In this document: one piece after another, positions 53,257 to 62,348 of the stretch
Numbering within the stretch: position 1 is the first letter of the stretch
Layout of the letters: every line of letters starts with the position of its first letter
Assembly: GCA_963753115.1 (NCBI GenBank)
Contig: CAVWBB010000010.1
Coordinates: forward strand, 36,626-100,625
DNA length: 64,000 nt
Source: Bog-473 sp963753115
GTDB lineage: Bacteria; Actinomycetota; Acidimicrobiia; Acidimicrobiales; RAAP-2
Direction of reading: 5' to 3'
Notes under the pieces: model-generated
What the model was told of the DNA's origin: nothing
The model's input: only the letters and a program-made list of their open reading frames with translations
Databases searched by the model: none
Program-made: the position numbers and the translations under genes

Positions 53257-55598
53257 CGACCCATGACCGCCTTGGGCTGCTTCACGTCGAAGGGCCCGAG
53301 CGGGAGCGGACGGTGTGATCCGCCCTCGGCCTTCGCCCAGTGCTCCACGTGCCAGCCCCGGCGGCGGGCGATGGCCGAGAGACGGGACTCGGGGTTCACG
53401 GCGACGGGAAACCCGACGGCCTCGAGCATGGCGAGGTCGCTGGCCGAGTCGGCGTAGGCGACGGACTCCTCGAGGGACAGCCCGTGCTCGGCTGCGTAAT
53501 CGGCCAGGACGAGTGCCCGGGCTTCGCCGATGGGCGGCAACGTCGTGAGGTGGCCGGTGAGCCGTCCGTCGTGCGCCTCCATTTCCGCGCAGATGATGTC
53601 GTCGAAGAGCGGCCGAATCGGCTCGATGATGAAGTCCAGCGCCCCCGTGATGAGCAGTGTCCGGTGGCCGGCGGCCCGGTGCGCCCGCACCCGGGCAAAG
53701 CCGTCGGGGAACGACCGTGTGAGCAGTTGGCGATGGAAGAGCTCCCAGGAGTCCTCGCGGAGTCGATCGATGGGGGCATCCTCGAAGCGCCGGTAGAACG
53801 AGCGCAGGAAGTCGCCGCGGTCCCGTCGGTCGAGCGCGAGCAGCGACGGTGCCTGCCGCACGAGGTCCGCCACGAAGCGTGCGCGCCGCGCCGGCGACAG
53901 GTGACGGCTGGCCAGCCAGGCATACGTGTCGACGACGTTGGACGACATCAGTGTGTGCTCGAGGTCGAAGACGGCCAGGTGCCGGTCCGGCGAGAGGATG
54001 GCCTTCCGCTGGCGGTCGGGCCTCTTGTCCACCACGGACCGGCCGGGCTTGGTGCGCACCCGGGTGTGCTCGAGCACCGACGGCAGGTGGATCTCGTGCA
54101 CGTAGTGGTCCCAGTCGATCACGCCGGGGTCGAACTCGAAACGGGCGTGATCGTCGCCGTCGCCCGCCCCCCACAGCTCGATCAGGTTGTCGACGCGGTA
54201 GCGCGCGTCGGTCTCGGTGTAGGCGCCGTACAGCTCGACGTAGCCGAGAGCCCGTTTGGCCAGCGCGTGCCTGTCCTCCATCCGGGCGGCCAGCTGCGCC
54301 TGTTTGCCTCTGATCGGCAAGGCAGTGATCAGTTTCTCCACGAACGTCATCGCCGCATCGGCGCGCTTGAGCTGGCGCTGCACGCGCCCGCGGCCGGGGA
54401 AGGACCATTCGGGCACGTTGATCGGCTGGCCCCGCTCGTCGTAGAGGGGGTTGCGGCTGAAGAAGTCCTCCGACAGTTCGACGAGGTGCCCGTAGCGCAA
54501 CGGGTTTCGCACGCCCGACGCCACGTGGTACACCTTCGGCCGCCCGGGCTCCGGCCCGCGTGCCGCCACCGCCAAAATGGCGGCCACGACGAGATCGACA
54601 GGGATGACGTCGACGATGCCCTCGGGCACACCGGGGAACTCGCGCAGGAGTCCGCGGGCGTAGGAGACGATGATCGGCTCCGCCATGCGGAAGCCACGGA
54701 TCCACCCCGGTCGCGGTTCTGCCAGCGCAGACTCGATGATCGACGGCCGGACGAAGGTGATGGGGACCCGGCCTTCCCACTGCTCGACGAGGGCACGTTC
54801 GCCGAGAGCCTTCGTGAACGGATAGGCATCGGGCCAACCCAGCGAGAGCGCACGGGCGGTGCCGGCCGTCACGAGCTCACCGCTGACCCATTCCTCGCGG
54901 AGCTTCTCGGCCTTCGACGCGATGAGGTGATCGCCGGCGGCGCCGATCTCGGCTCGGGCCTGTTTCGTGAAACCGCGGAGCTTCTCGGGCTTGCGCGACG
55001 CAGCTTCGAGGTCGTCGCGCAGGCGTCGGGCCGAAGTCACTTCGGCTTCCCACGGGACGTCGAGCGTGAAGCGGTTCTCGCTGAGGAGTTCCTCCTTGGC
55101 CTCCCCCTGATGCGTGCTGGCGACGTACGCGGTGGAGACAGCGACCAGGTGTGCCGCCGATCCGGTCTCCGCGATGGCCGCCGCCACCCGGGAGGGGCCG
55201 AGAAGGTTGATCTCGACGGCCTGGGTCAGCGGGGCGTCGAAGGAGACGGTGGCGGCGGAGTGGATCACGACGTCGGCGGCGGCAAGGGCGGCGCGGCCGA
55301 CGTCGTCGAGCCCGAGGCCGTCACGGCTCACGTCGCCGGCTACGGCGTGGACCCGCCGTGCCACGACGGCGCCGAAGTCATCTCCGAGCTCGGCACGCAG
55401 CCTGTCGAAGCAATCGTTCTTGATCACCTCGCGGGCGAGCCGGGCGGCGGCATCGGCACGGCGGCCGGGGCGGACCAGGACCGTGATGTCGGCGTCGGGG
55501 ACGCTGCGAACGATGCGCTCGACCAGGGCGGTGCCCAGGAAGCCGGTGGCCCCGGTGATGAAGAAGCGTTTCCCACGGAGATCCCGCTCGATGGGCAT
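53253..55598 (-). CDS. fatty-acyl-CoA reductase-like SDR fused to a HAD phosphatase
   Basis: The N-terminal extended SDR (about 1-440) has GATGFLGTALVERIV (16-30), LVAVSTAYVAST and YPFTKALGE (YxxxK), with VDVIPVDLVVAAILA and the FAR-type C-terminal helix region. The C-terminal HAD-IB domain (from about 520) begins AVFDLEHTLMSSN, i.e. DxE rather than DxDxT, and continues TLLITGALDFIIEPI and VAYADSASDLAMLEAVG. The altered motif may mean altered phosphatase chemistry. This is the first gene of the operon. Confidence 0.88.
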   Translation of the reverse strand: MPIERDLRGKRFFITGATGFLGTALVERIVRSVPDADITVLVRPGRRADAAARLAREVIKNDCFDRLRAELGDDFGAVVARRVHAVAGDVSRDGLGLDDVGRAALAAADVVIHSAATVSFDAPLTQAVEINLLGPSRVAAAIAETGSAAHLVAVSTAYVASTHQGEAKEELLSENRFTLDVPWEAEVTSARRLRDDLEAASRKPEKLRGFTKQARAEIGAAGDHLIASKAEKLREEWVSGELVTAGTARALSLGWPDAYPFTKALGERALVEQWEGRVPITFVRPSIIESALAEPRPGWIRGFRMAEPIIVSYARGLLREFPGVPEGIVDVIPVDLVVAAILAVAARGPEPGRPKVYHVASGVRNPLRYGHLVELSEDFFSRNPLYDERGQPINVPEWSFPGRGRVQRQLKRADAAMTFVEKLITALPIRGKQAQLAARMEDRHALAKRALGYVELYGAYTETDARYRVDNLIELWGAGDGDDHARFEFDPGVIDWDHYVHEIHLPSVLEHTRVRTKPGRSVVDKRPDRQRKAILSPDRHLAVFDLEHTLMSSNVVDTYAWLASRHLSPARRARFVADLVRQAPSLLALDRRDRGDFLRSFYRRFEDAPIDRLREDSWELFHRQLLTRSFPDGFARVRAHRAAGHRTLLITGALDFIIEPIRPLFDDIICAEMEAHDGRLTGHLTTLPPIGEARALVLADYAAEHGLSLEESVAYADSASDLAMLEAVGFPVAVNPESRLSAIARRRGWHVEHWAKAEGGSHRPLPLGPFDVKQPKAVMGR

Positions 55599-55631
55599 CG
55601 GAAATGTCTACCACCGCACGCGGATTCTGTC

Positions 55632-55643
55632 TACCATTTGGTA
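55632..55643. promoter_or_regulatory. candidate TetR operator
   Basis: TACCATTTGGTA (5-bp arms, 2-nt centre) sits one base before the TetR start and within a divergent gap of 46 nt. A second GTCTACCA half-site occurs at 55605-55612. Autorepression and repression of the reductase operon are likely. Confidence 0.65.
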
Positions 55644-55644
55644 A

Positions 55645-56247
55645 GTGCCCAGCTCGTCGACGAAGGACCGCATTCTCAACGCCGCTCTGGCCTCCTTCGC
55701 GAGCCGGGGTTACGAGGCGACCTCCCTCGATGCTGTCGGCAAGGAGCTCGAGCTCACGAAGCAGTCGATCCTCTACTGGTTCCCGTCGAAGGATGCCCTC
55801 CTGGAGGCCGTGATCGCTCGCAGCGCGGACGACCTTTCGGGGGCGCTGGAGACGGCACTACGCGGCGCGGGGGAGGGCTGGAGCCGGGTAGAGGCGGTGA
55901 TCCGCTCGGTGTTCCGGTTGGCCGCCCGCCAGCCGGACCTGCTCGGCTTCCTGCGCGAGGTGGGAAGGCTCGGCCCTCCGGCAGCGACGCAGATGACCAT
56001 CGCACTCGAGCCGCTGGTGCAGCGGGCCTCGTCATTCCTGGAGTCAGAGATGGACGCAGGAGCGATGCGTCGGCACGATCCACGGTTGTTGCTGCTCGCC
56101 ATCTACTCCACGGTCATCGGGATGGTGACGGAAGTGGAGGTGCTCCGGGCACTGGGAGAGGAGCCGACGGCGCGCTCGCTCGTGCGACGACGGACCGATG
56201 CGCTGCAGTTGCTGCGTTCGGCGTTGCTGATTGAGGCTGCGGACTGA
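55645..56247 (+). CDS. TetR-family repressor
   Basis: The N-terminal HTH (DRILNAALASFASRGYEATS, LTKQSILYWFPSKDALLEAV) heads a 200-residue ligand-binding TetR. GTG start. It is divergent from the reductase/dehydrogenase/DUF2088/PlsC operon, which it most likely controls through the palindrome at its own start. Confidence 0.93.
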   Translation: MPSSSTKDRILNAALASFASRGYEATSLDAVGKELELTKQSILYWFPSKDALLEAVIARSADDLSGALETALRGAGEGWSRVEAVIRSVFRLAARQPDLLGFLREVGRLGPPAATQMTIALEPLVQRASSFLESEMDAGAMRRHDPRLLLLAIYSTVIGMVTEVEVLRALGEEPTARSLVRRRTDALQLLRSALLIEAAD

Positions 56248-56276
56248 CCTCTGACGTCCTCGTCCTCCGATGAAGC

Positions 56277-56960
56277 CTATTCGGGCGGGGCTTTGGGGAT
56301 CTTCTTGCGGGTTGGCGCCTTTGGCGTGTAGCGCTTGCTCGCGGTCGGCGGTTTGCGGGCGGCCGGGCTGCCGCTCGTCTTGGAGGTTGACTGCGCCGCC
56401 TCCTTGCGCTGACGGCCCCGGGGCCGTGCGGCGGCTTCGCGAGCAATCGCCTTCGAGTTGGTGGTGCCGTACTTGTTGAGGCGCCAGGCGCGGAGCATCA
56501 GCCAACCGCCGACGAGGATGAAGAGGAATCCGAGGAGTCCGACGAAGAGCGTGAAGGCGAAGCCCAGTAGGAAGAGGTCGAAGGCGACGAGGGTGCGCTT
56601 GCGCTTCCAGAGGGCGGCGAACCCGATGGCGCACAAGACCAAAATGACGAGCCCGAGCAATTTGGCGTCGGGAGCGACGGCAATGGAGTTCTTCCCGTTC
56701 TTGGAGACCTTGTTGGCGACGGTGAAGTAGAGGGGGATGGCGATGCCCGCCACGGTGGCCGCGATGAGCGCGCCGAGCGCCCACTTGGTTTCCATCCGGT
56801 CCAGGCTGACCATCGCCGCCTTGCGCTCCTCGACCGGGATGATCTCGGTGGGGTCAGGCTTCTCCTGGGAGCCCCTGGACGCCCCGGGCCCAGTGAAGGC
56901 ACCCATGAGCCGGGCGCTGAAGGTCTGCGGCTTGCTGGTGCCGTTTCCGGAGGGCGACAT
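56277..56960 (-). CDS. two-to-four-TM membrane protein, unknown function
   Basis: This 227-residue protein has TM segments WALGALIAATVAGIAIPLYF, GLVILVLCAIGFAALWK, LFLLGFAFTLFVGLLGFLFIL and GGWLMLRAW, flanked by a Ser/Gly-rich N-terminus and a strongly basic Lys/Arg/Pro C-terminus (TRKKIPKAPPE). I do not recognise a family. Confidence 0.72.
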   Translation of the reverse strand: MSPSGNGTSKPQTFSARLMGAFTGPGASRGSQEKPDPTEIIPVEERKAAMVSLDRMETKWALGALIAATVAGIAIPLYFTVANKVSKNGKNSIAVAPDAKLLGLVILVLCAIGFAALWKRKRTLVAFDLFLLGFAFTLFVGLLGFLFILVGGWLMLRAWRLNKYGTTNSKAIAREAAARPRGRQRKEAAQSTSKTSGSPAARKPPTASKRYTPKAPTRKKIPKAPPE

Positions 56961-57062
56961 GGCAACCTCAGGGTACCGGCGCCCATGGAGGTACCCAAAT
57001 CATCAGACGCCGCCTGCGGCCTCGCCCACGCAGGCTACGGTTGTGGTCCGGCAAATTCGCCA

Positions 57063-57136
57063 GGGCGCTTAGCTCAGCTGGTTAGAGCGCAGCCTTCACA
57101 CGGCTGAGGTCGTGGGTTCGAGTCCCGCAGCGCCCA
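57063..57136 (+). tRNA. tRNA-Val (anticodon CAC)
   Basis: The acceptor arm is GGGCGCT/AGCGCCC, the D-arm GCTC/GAGC, the anticodon stem CAGCC/GGCTG with loop TTCACAC (anticodon CAC), and the T-arm GTGGG/CCCGC with loop TTCGAGT. All four stems pair. The 3' end abuts an integrase gene, so this tRNA is the likely attachment site. Confidence 0.95.
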
Positions 57137-57151
57137 CTCAATAGGCCCAAG

Positions 57152-58427
57152 TCATCGCACAGATTTGGCGTGCTGACTTGCACCCAGTGAGAGTTTTGGC
57201 CCTCGTTTGGCCCTGGTCGATTTAGGTGTGGACCTCTTGGTCCCCGCCGTGCCCCTGGGCCTCGCGGCGTTGATGAGTGCGTCGAGACGGCCCGCGACAG
57301 TGGTGTCGGCTTCGGGGAATAGGTGGCCATACCTGTCCAGCGTGAAGCTCACAGATGTGTGTCCGGCGCGTCGCGACACTTCCAGCACGTTCGCGCCCGA
57401 TGCAATCCACAGAGCGACCGCAGTGTGCTTCATGTCGTGCGGTGTGAGAGACGGGGGTGCCAGCCCCGCTGCGCGCGTAGCGTCGTTCCAGTAACGCTGG
57501 CGCCAGGAGGGCACACGCAATGGCCCACCCTCAGGAGCCGTGAATACGAAGGCATCGGGGCCTGACTCGGTGTATATGGCCATGTGACGTTTGAGCGCCG
57601 CTAACACTGACCGGGGGAGCGTTATTGATCGCTGCCCGGCCTTGGTCTTGGGTGGCCCGTAGATCAGGTGCCCCTTGACCTCGACCGCAATCTCGGCCAC
57701 CTCAACGCGGCCCGTGGAAAAATCGACGCGGCCACGGCGCAACCCAGCAAGCTCACCGACACGCAGACCCCCATAGCATCCAACCATTACCATGGCCCGG
57801 TAGCGGGGGAGGATCGCGTCGGCCAGCCGCGTCAATCTCGTTCACATTGAGAAACCGCATCTCGTCGGTCTCGATCTTCGGCAGCTCAATGTCGGTGCAG
57901 GGGTTCCACCTGATCTTCTTGGCAGCTACGGCACGACTCATGATCTTGGTCATGATCTGATACGCCTTCACGGCGGTGGCGGGCGCTACCGGCCGGGTCA
58001 CTCGTGCCTTTTTCTTCGGGTCGGTAGTGTCCCACCAGGGAGCAGGGCCACGGGTCGCGAGGGTCGTCACCCACGCCTGTACTGCGGTGTGGTCGATCTG
58101 CCCGAGGGCCATGTGCCCGAATGTGGGGAGGATGTAGCGGTCCAGGTATCCGAAATCGCGCTCCTTGGTCGATCCGCGCAACTTCACCGTGTTCGCCTTC
58201 CACTCCTCCGCGTGCTGACGGAATCCGACACGGGCGGCCTTGGGGTCAAGCCACTCACCCCGCGCAACGTCGCCGCCATGGAGGTCGAGCCAGATTTGTG
58301 CATCGGCCTTCCGACGGTACTGCTTCGTGCGGTTCACGCCGTCCGGTGCTACATAGGAGGCCCGGTAGTACGTGGAGGTCTTGCCGGTAACAGTGGAGGT
58401 GTACGTCCTCTTCTTGATGTGGGCCAC
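57152..58427 (-). CDS. tyrosine-type site-specific integrase, frame-broken
   Basis: The phage-integrase core has the arginine in YGGLRVGELAGLRR, box II HDMKHTAVALWIAS (the second Arg is a Lys), AGHTSVSFTLDRYGHLFPE with the nucleophile Tyr, and a SAM-like N-terminal arm (FGHMALGQIDHTAVQAWVTT). A surplus base at 57831-57834 splits the two halves; removing it gives NEITRLADAILPRYRAMVMV. The GTG start leads VAHIKKRTYTST, with GGAGG upstream. It lies 15 nt past the tRNA-Val. Confidence 0.88.
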
Positions 58428-58428
58428 C

Positions 58429-59160
58429 TCAGTGGCCTCCCTTCTTGTCGATGTTCGTGACCTTGACCGGCGGGCCTGCGGGCGTGACCGACGCCTTGAC
58501 GTTGTCATTGAGGATCAGATTCACAGCTGCCCAAGTGAGCGTCCCACCTGACTTCCCCTGCCTTGTCGGGGTGAGCAATCCTCGACTCCGTGCCTCCCTG
58601 ATCAGGTCGGGCACGTAATCGAGGCTGACCTCGAACTCCTCGCTCAGGATGGTGCGCTGCATCTTGTCCCCAACTGTCTCCACATACCGCGCCGCGATGC
58701 GCGACAACCAGAGGTCGCGGTCGCGGTCCGCGTCGGGATCGGGCCTGTGAGGACTCTTCGTGTCCATGGCGCCTATCTCGCGGTCGAGAGGCGAAGCCGG
58801 AATGATTCCGTCCAAGAACTGAATGTGCCCTTGCATCTCCTTCGCCACCGCGACGCGGCCCAGTTGCTCGATGGAGTGCAACGGGAGCGTTTGCAGAAGA
58901 CGGCTTGTAAGAAACGGTGACTCCGGCTCTGTCGGCAAGACCTGCCGCACGATTCTCAGATCGGCAGTTGTGCCGTCGAAGTCGAAGGTGAGGTGGACCT
59001 GGTACCGCGCCCAACGCGGGTCGCTGGTCTCAAGGATCGCGGTCGGAAGGCTCGGCAGCCCCTCTGGGGCCGAAAGCCGGGGGCCGTCGACGACGACCTC
59101 GACCACACGCCACACGAGCTTCCGGTCCGCAGTGCCTACGCCCTTCCCTCTATGAGCCAT
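58429..59160 (-). CDS. mobile-element protein of unknown function
   Basis: This 244-residue protein lies immediately upstream of the integrase on the same strand, stop and start adjoining. It has an N-terminal beta-rich half and a C-terminal segment (ILSEEFEVSLDYVPDLIREA, SRGLLTPTRQGKSGG) that looks like a winged-helix DNA-binding fold. No family recognised; it may be an accessory recombination or regulatory protein. Confidence 0.6.
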   Translation of the reverse strand: MAHRGKGVGTADRKLVWRVVEVVVDGPRLSAPEGLPSLPTAILETSDPRWARYQVHLTFDFDGTTADLRIVRQVLPTEPESPFLTSRLLQTLPLHSIEQLGRVAVAKEMQGHIQFLDGIIPASPLDREIGAMDTKSPHRPDPDADRDRDLWLSRIAARYVETVGDKMQRTILSEEFEVSLDYVPDLIREARSRGLLTPTRQGKSGGTLTWAAVNLILNDNVKASVTPAGPPVKVTNIDKKGGH

Positions 59161-59219
59161 CGGACCCAGAGCGTACAACGGTGTGGGTAAGAGCGAGAAG
59201 CGACCCCAAAGGAGGGGCA

Positions 59220-59453
59220 ATGACCAGGAAGTATGGAACAGTGACTGCGGCGGTCAGTCGAAGGGAATGGCTGACCGTCGAGCAGATGGTGGCCGAGTAC
59301 CCGTGGACGGAGGGCACCCTCTATGGGTGGCGTCATCGGCACATCGGGCCGCCGAGTGTGCGGCCCGGTCGGCGGGTGCTGTACCGGCGGAGCGACGTGG
59401 AGGACTGGCTCTCCGACGAGGCTGCCAAAGAGCGCGCTTCGTGGGCGCTGTGA
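59220..59453 (+). CDS. excisionase-like HTH protein
   Basis: This 77-residue MerR/HTH_17-type protein has LTVEQMVAEYPWTEGTLYGW, then IGPPSVRPGRRVLYRRSDVE, the binding-domain layout of recombination directionality factors. AGGAGGGG precedes the ATG. Divergent from the integrase, it is the likely excisionase of the element. Confidence 0.8.
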   Translation: MTRKYGTVTAAVSRREWLTVEQMVAEYPWTEGTLYGWRHRHIGPPSVRPGRRVLYRRSDVEDWLSDEAAKERASWAL

Positions 59454-59809
59454 CCGCGCCCCCCGGCTCCGCCGGGATCACCAGCCCTAACGCACGGCCA
59501 CACTTCCAGTGGCACGGGAGGACCACGCTCACGGAGGTCCTGTTGCAGTGCAGCGAGTGCGGGCAACAGGTAGCGGGCGAGCTTGACCGCCGTGGCCGTC
59601 TGACGTTCCACGCCATCGTCGGGGTGGTACCCGCCAGCCAGGTTCTCTGGAAGGCGTACAACGACGCCGAGGAGGCCGGCCAGCGCGCACGGGCCAACGA
59701 CCTCATGTGGCAGTACCGCCACATCGTCCGAAACGACCCGGAGCAATATATCCATCTGCGCGACGGCGGCACGCTCGTGGCGTACCGCCCCCATGGGAGC
59801 GCAAGGTGA
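59450..59809 (+). CDS. small zinc-ribbon-like protein, unknown function
   Basis: This 119-residue protein has its GTG start overlapping the excisionase stop (GTGA). A CSECG pair stands near residue 33; a second cysteine pair is not evident. C-terminal half is Arg/His-rich. No homologous family recognised. Confidence 0.6.
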   Translation: MTAPPGSAGITSPNARPHFQWHGRTTLTEVLLQCSECGQQVAGELDRRGRLTFHAIVGVVPASQVLWKAYNDAEEAGQRARANDLMWQYRHIVRNDPEQYIHLRDGGTLVAYRPHGSAR

Positions 59810-59828
59810 CAGGCCCACCACATGGAGC

Positions 59829-59850
59829 GGCCCCCGGAGCACCGGGGGCC
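59829..59850 (+). terminator. rho-independent-like terminator after the excisionase operon
   Basis: GGCCCCCGG-AGCA-CCGGGGGCC is a perfect 9-bp stem followed after 11 nt by a T-rich ATCTTCTTCT. It lies between the small zinc-ribbon-like gene and the replication-like gene. Confidence 0.7.
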
Positions 59851-59914
59851 AGCTCGCCGCAATCTTCTTCTAGGTCCTCCACGACCCGCAGTCATTGTAC
59901 CCCCGGTGTGACCC

Positions 59915-60643
59915 ATGACTAACGAGACCCTGACGAGTGAAACTGCACGACAGGGCGTCCGTCGCCCAGCCCGGTACCGAGAGGCGAACGACCACGAGAG
60001 CTACAAAGAGGTCAGGCCGACAGTGCGTCACCTCTTCGGAGTGCTGTGCGAGTCGCGCCCGAGCGCGGCGCAGCTCAAGGTGTGGGCATATCTCGTCGGC
60101 GAAATCGCGCTCGACATCCGGCTGTGGGACGCCGTTTCCAGCTACCGCATCTGCGAGGTCACTGGACTGGACCGCAGTACCGTTCGTCGGGCGCTGCACG
60201 GTCTTGAAGACCTCGGCGTCATCGACATTCAGCCCGGCGGCACCGAGCGCAAAGGTCGCCCGGAACTGTCCGTCATCGGATTTGGACCGGGGGCGCTGGG
60301 ACCCCCGGTACGGGGGGCTACTTCGACCAAGAACCGGGGGTCACATCGCTCCAAGACCGGGGGTCCCAGAACCTCCCGCCAGGATGTCCAAGACATCCAG
60401 GGCGGGGCCGGAGGCTCGCCCCCGTCGGCTGGGGCCTCCGGGGCTCGCTCCGGCGAGACAAGGTTTGTCGAAGCATGGGACTTGCAGGGTCGGCGGGAAC
60501 TGATCGAGACGACGGTCAGACGAATGGCGAAGAAGTCCGGCGTCAAGTACGACGACCTCTGGGAACTCGGCATCGTGTACACCATGAACGGGATGTTCCG
60601 TCTGTATGAGGAGGTCGCCGACGAGTATCGGTCGTCGGGGTGA
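59915..60643 (+). CDS. winged-HTH replication-initiator-like protein
   Basis: This 242-residue protein has an N-terminal winged helix (SYRICEVTGLDRSTVRRALH, then GLEDLGVIDIQPGGT) and a Gly/Ser/Arg-rich linker into a C-terminal helical tail (LIETTVRRMAKKSGVKYDDL). The layout recalls DnaD-like phage replication proteins, but the evidence is mainly the HTH. It could be a regulator. Confidence 0.55.
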   Translation: MTNETLTSETARQGVRRPARYREANDHESYKEVRPTVRHLFGVLCESRPSAAQLKVWAYLVGEIALDIRLWDAVSSYRICEVTGLDRSTVRRALHGLEDLGVIDIQPGGTERKGRPELSVIGFGPGALGPPVRGATSTKNRGSHRSKTGGPRTSRQDVQDIQGGAGGSPPSAGASGARSGETRFVEAWDLQGRRELIETTVRRMAKKSGVKYDDLWELGIVYTMNGMFRLYEEVADEYRSSG

Positions 60644-60920
60644 GGAGCGGCGCCAGATGGTGACCGTGCGACGAATGCGGCGACAGTCCTCGCGCCGACC
60701 CGTGCGAGCACCCGCAGCGGGACTGAATCCTCGCCGGATCGCCGGAGCCGGGGTCGCAGCACCGTAGGGGGACACCTGGTAGTACCACTGGTAGCACCTT
60801 TTCGACTCCGAGCAGCAGCGACGGCACTGGGCGCCGCAGGCAGTCGACCTCCGCTGCGTAGCCCAAACGTCGACCCGCCCGCATTGGGCTATTGCCGTCG
60901 TCCAATATGAAGGGACCCAC

Positions 60921-61094
60921 ATGCCACGACTTTCCCAGAAGGACCTCACTGACGACCTCGCTGCCGTGCGTGCCGTCATCGCCGCATCCTCGACCATGGA
61001 GGAAAACGACCCACAGGTGCTTCGGCACTTGGAGGGGGCGGCAGCGGCAATAGAGGAGCTGATCCGACAGTCTCGGAGCCGTCCCGACTCATAG
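60921..61094 (+). CDS. small protein (57 aa), mobile-element associated
   Basis: An ATG frame of 57 residues (MPRLSQKDLTDDLAAVRAVI, ending IEELIRQSRSRPDS) is preceded by AGGGACCCAC and followed closely by the resolvase. It is rich in Ala and acidic residues and probably helical. No family recognised; included because codon use and spacing are gene-like. Confidence 0.5.
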   Translation: MPRLSQKDLTDDLAAVRAVIAASSTMEENDPQVLRHLEGAAAAIEELIRQSRSRPDS

Positions 61095-61103
61095 CCCTTT
61101 ATT

Positions 61104-61119
61104 CCAAGGGACCCCTTGG
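61104..61119. promoter_or_regulatory. palindrome overlapping the resolvase promoter
   Basis: CCAAGGGACCCCTTGG is a perfect 7-bp inverted repeat, followed by TATATATT just before the resolvase ATG. Likely operator or crossover-site half. Confidence 0.55.
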
Positions 61120-61132
61120 TATATATTGTGGC

Positions 61133-61795
61133 ATGGCCCGACCGAAGCGCATCGCTCCCGATCACACCCGCGTAATCGGGTACGTCCGGGTCTCGACGAC
61201 CGAACAGGCTGACAGCGGTCTCGGACTAGAAGCTCAACGCAATGCGATCACCGCCGAATGTGACCGCCGTGGATGGACCCTGGTGGGTATTCACGAGGAC
61301 GCCGGGGTGAGTGGAAAGAAGATCGACCGCCCTGGCTTCACAATGGCCCTGGACGACCTCAAGAGCGGCATGGCGGGCACGCTCATGGCGTCCAAGCTCG
61401 ACCGAGTGTCTCGCAGCCTGCGGGACTCTGCGGACCTCATGGAGAAGGCGAAGGACAACGGCTGGAATCTCGCGATCCTCGACCTCGCCGCCGACCTGTC
61501 CCACCCACGGTGAGTTTCTCGCCGGTGTCATGGCGTCTGCTGCCCAGTCGGAGCGCACGCTCATTGGTCAGCGCACGAAGGACGCCATGCGCGTCAGCAA
61601 GGCTCAGGGCACCCGCGTTGGCCGCGCCAGCACGCTGCCAGCGTCAACGGTGCGGCGGATCGTAAATGCCACGCGCACGGCAAGGGATGGACGGCCATTG
61701 CAAAGGAGCTGAATGACGCCGACGTGCGCACCGGGCAGGGTGGAGCGAAGTGGTACCCCGCGACTGTTCGGAAGGTCGCCCTCGCCCACGGGTAG
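61133..61795 (+). CDS. serine recombinase (resolvase/invertase family), two frame breaks
   Basis: Catalytic Ser is in VIGYVRVSTTEQADSGLGLE, with the AGVSGKKIDRPGF and MASKLDRVSRSLRDSA blocks of resolvases and a C-terminal HTH. CCC at 61500-61502 is one base too long (GEFLAGVMASAAQSERTLIG resumes after the shift) and AAA near 61664 one too short (GKGWTAIAKELNDADVRTGQ then follows). The repaired protein ends at 61795. Likely DNA inversion or resolution within the element. Confidence 0.85.
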
Positions 61796-61934
61796 CGCGG
61801 TTGCCGCTGGGCACCAATCCTGACGTTCGCGATTGCGAGATTTGCGCTGGTGGAATCACCAGTGCTCGTGCGAGTCATTTTCACCGCCGGGAATCCGTCC
61901 GGCACCCCGATTTTGACCACGAAAGGTCACGCCC

Positions 61935-62348
61935 ATGAAGCCCACCATCATCACGGAGCCGTCGCTCCTCGTCCCCGCCCACGTCGCTGCATGGCTCGGC
62001 CCTCTGGCCGTGTTGGTGGAGAACGAGGCGCAACGGGACCGGCTCACGATCCCCGCCGACGTTGTGGAGGCACTCGACAAGCTCCGCCTACTCGGTGACA
62101 CGCACCGGCAGGGCCTCTCCCGCGTGCCGCAAGGTGTGCCGCGGGGCGACACTTCGCGTGCCGATGTGGTGAAGTCACTGTCAGTGAAGGAGACGGCAAA
62201 CATCTTGATGACCAGAGCGCAACGTTCGGGCGCTCCTGTCCCGGGCTCCCTCGCCGGGGAGCGGGTCGGTAACACGTGGAGAGTGGACGCAGCGTCCGTT
62301 GCCACCCGTGTAGAGCACGCGGCCCAGACGACCCAGGAGAAGCCATGA
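61935..62348 (+). CDS. hypothetical phage-like protein
   Basis: A 137-residue protein with two or three predicted helical segments (VENEAQRDRLTIPADVVEAL, ADVVKSLSVKETANILMTRA). The second segment looks like an HTH but its function is unclear. The next gene overlaps its stop by ATGA. AAAGGT precedes the ATG. Confidence 0.6.
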   Translation: MKPTIITEPSLLVPAHVAAWLGPLAVLVENEAQRDRLTIPADVVEALDKLRLLGDTHRQGLSRVPQGVPRGDTSRADVVKSLSVKETANILMTRAQRSGAPVPGSLAGERVGNTWRVDAASVATRVEHAAQTTQEKP

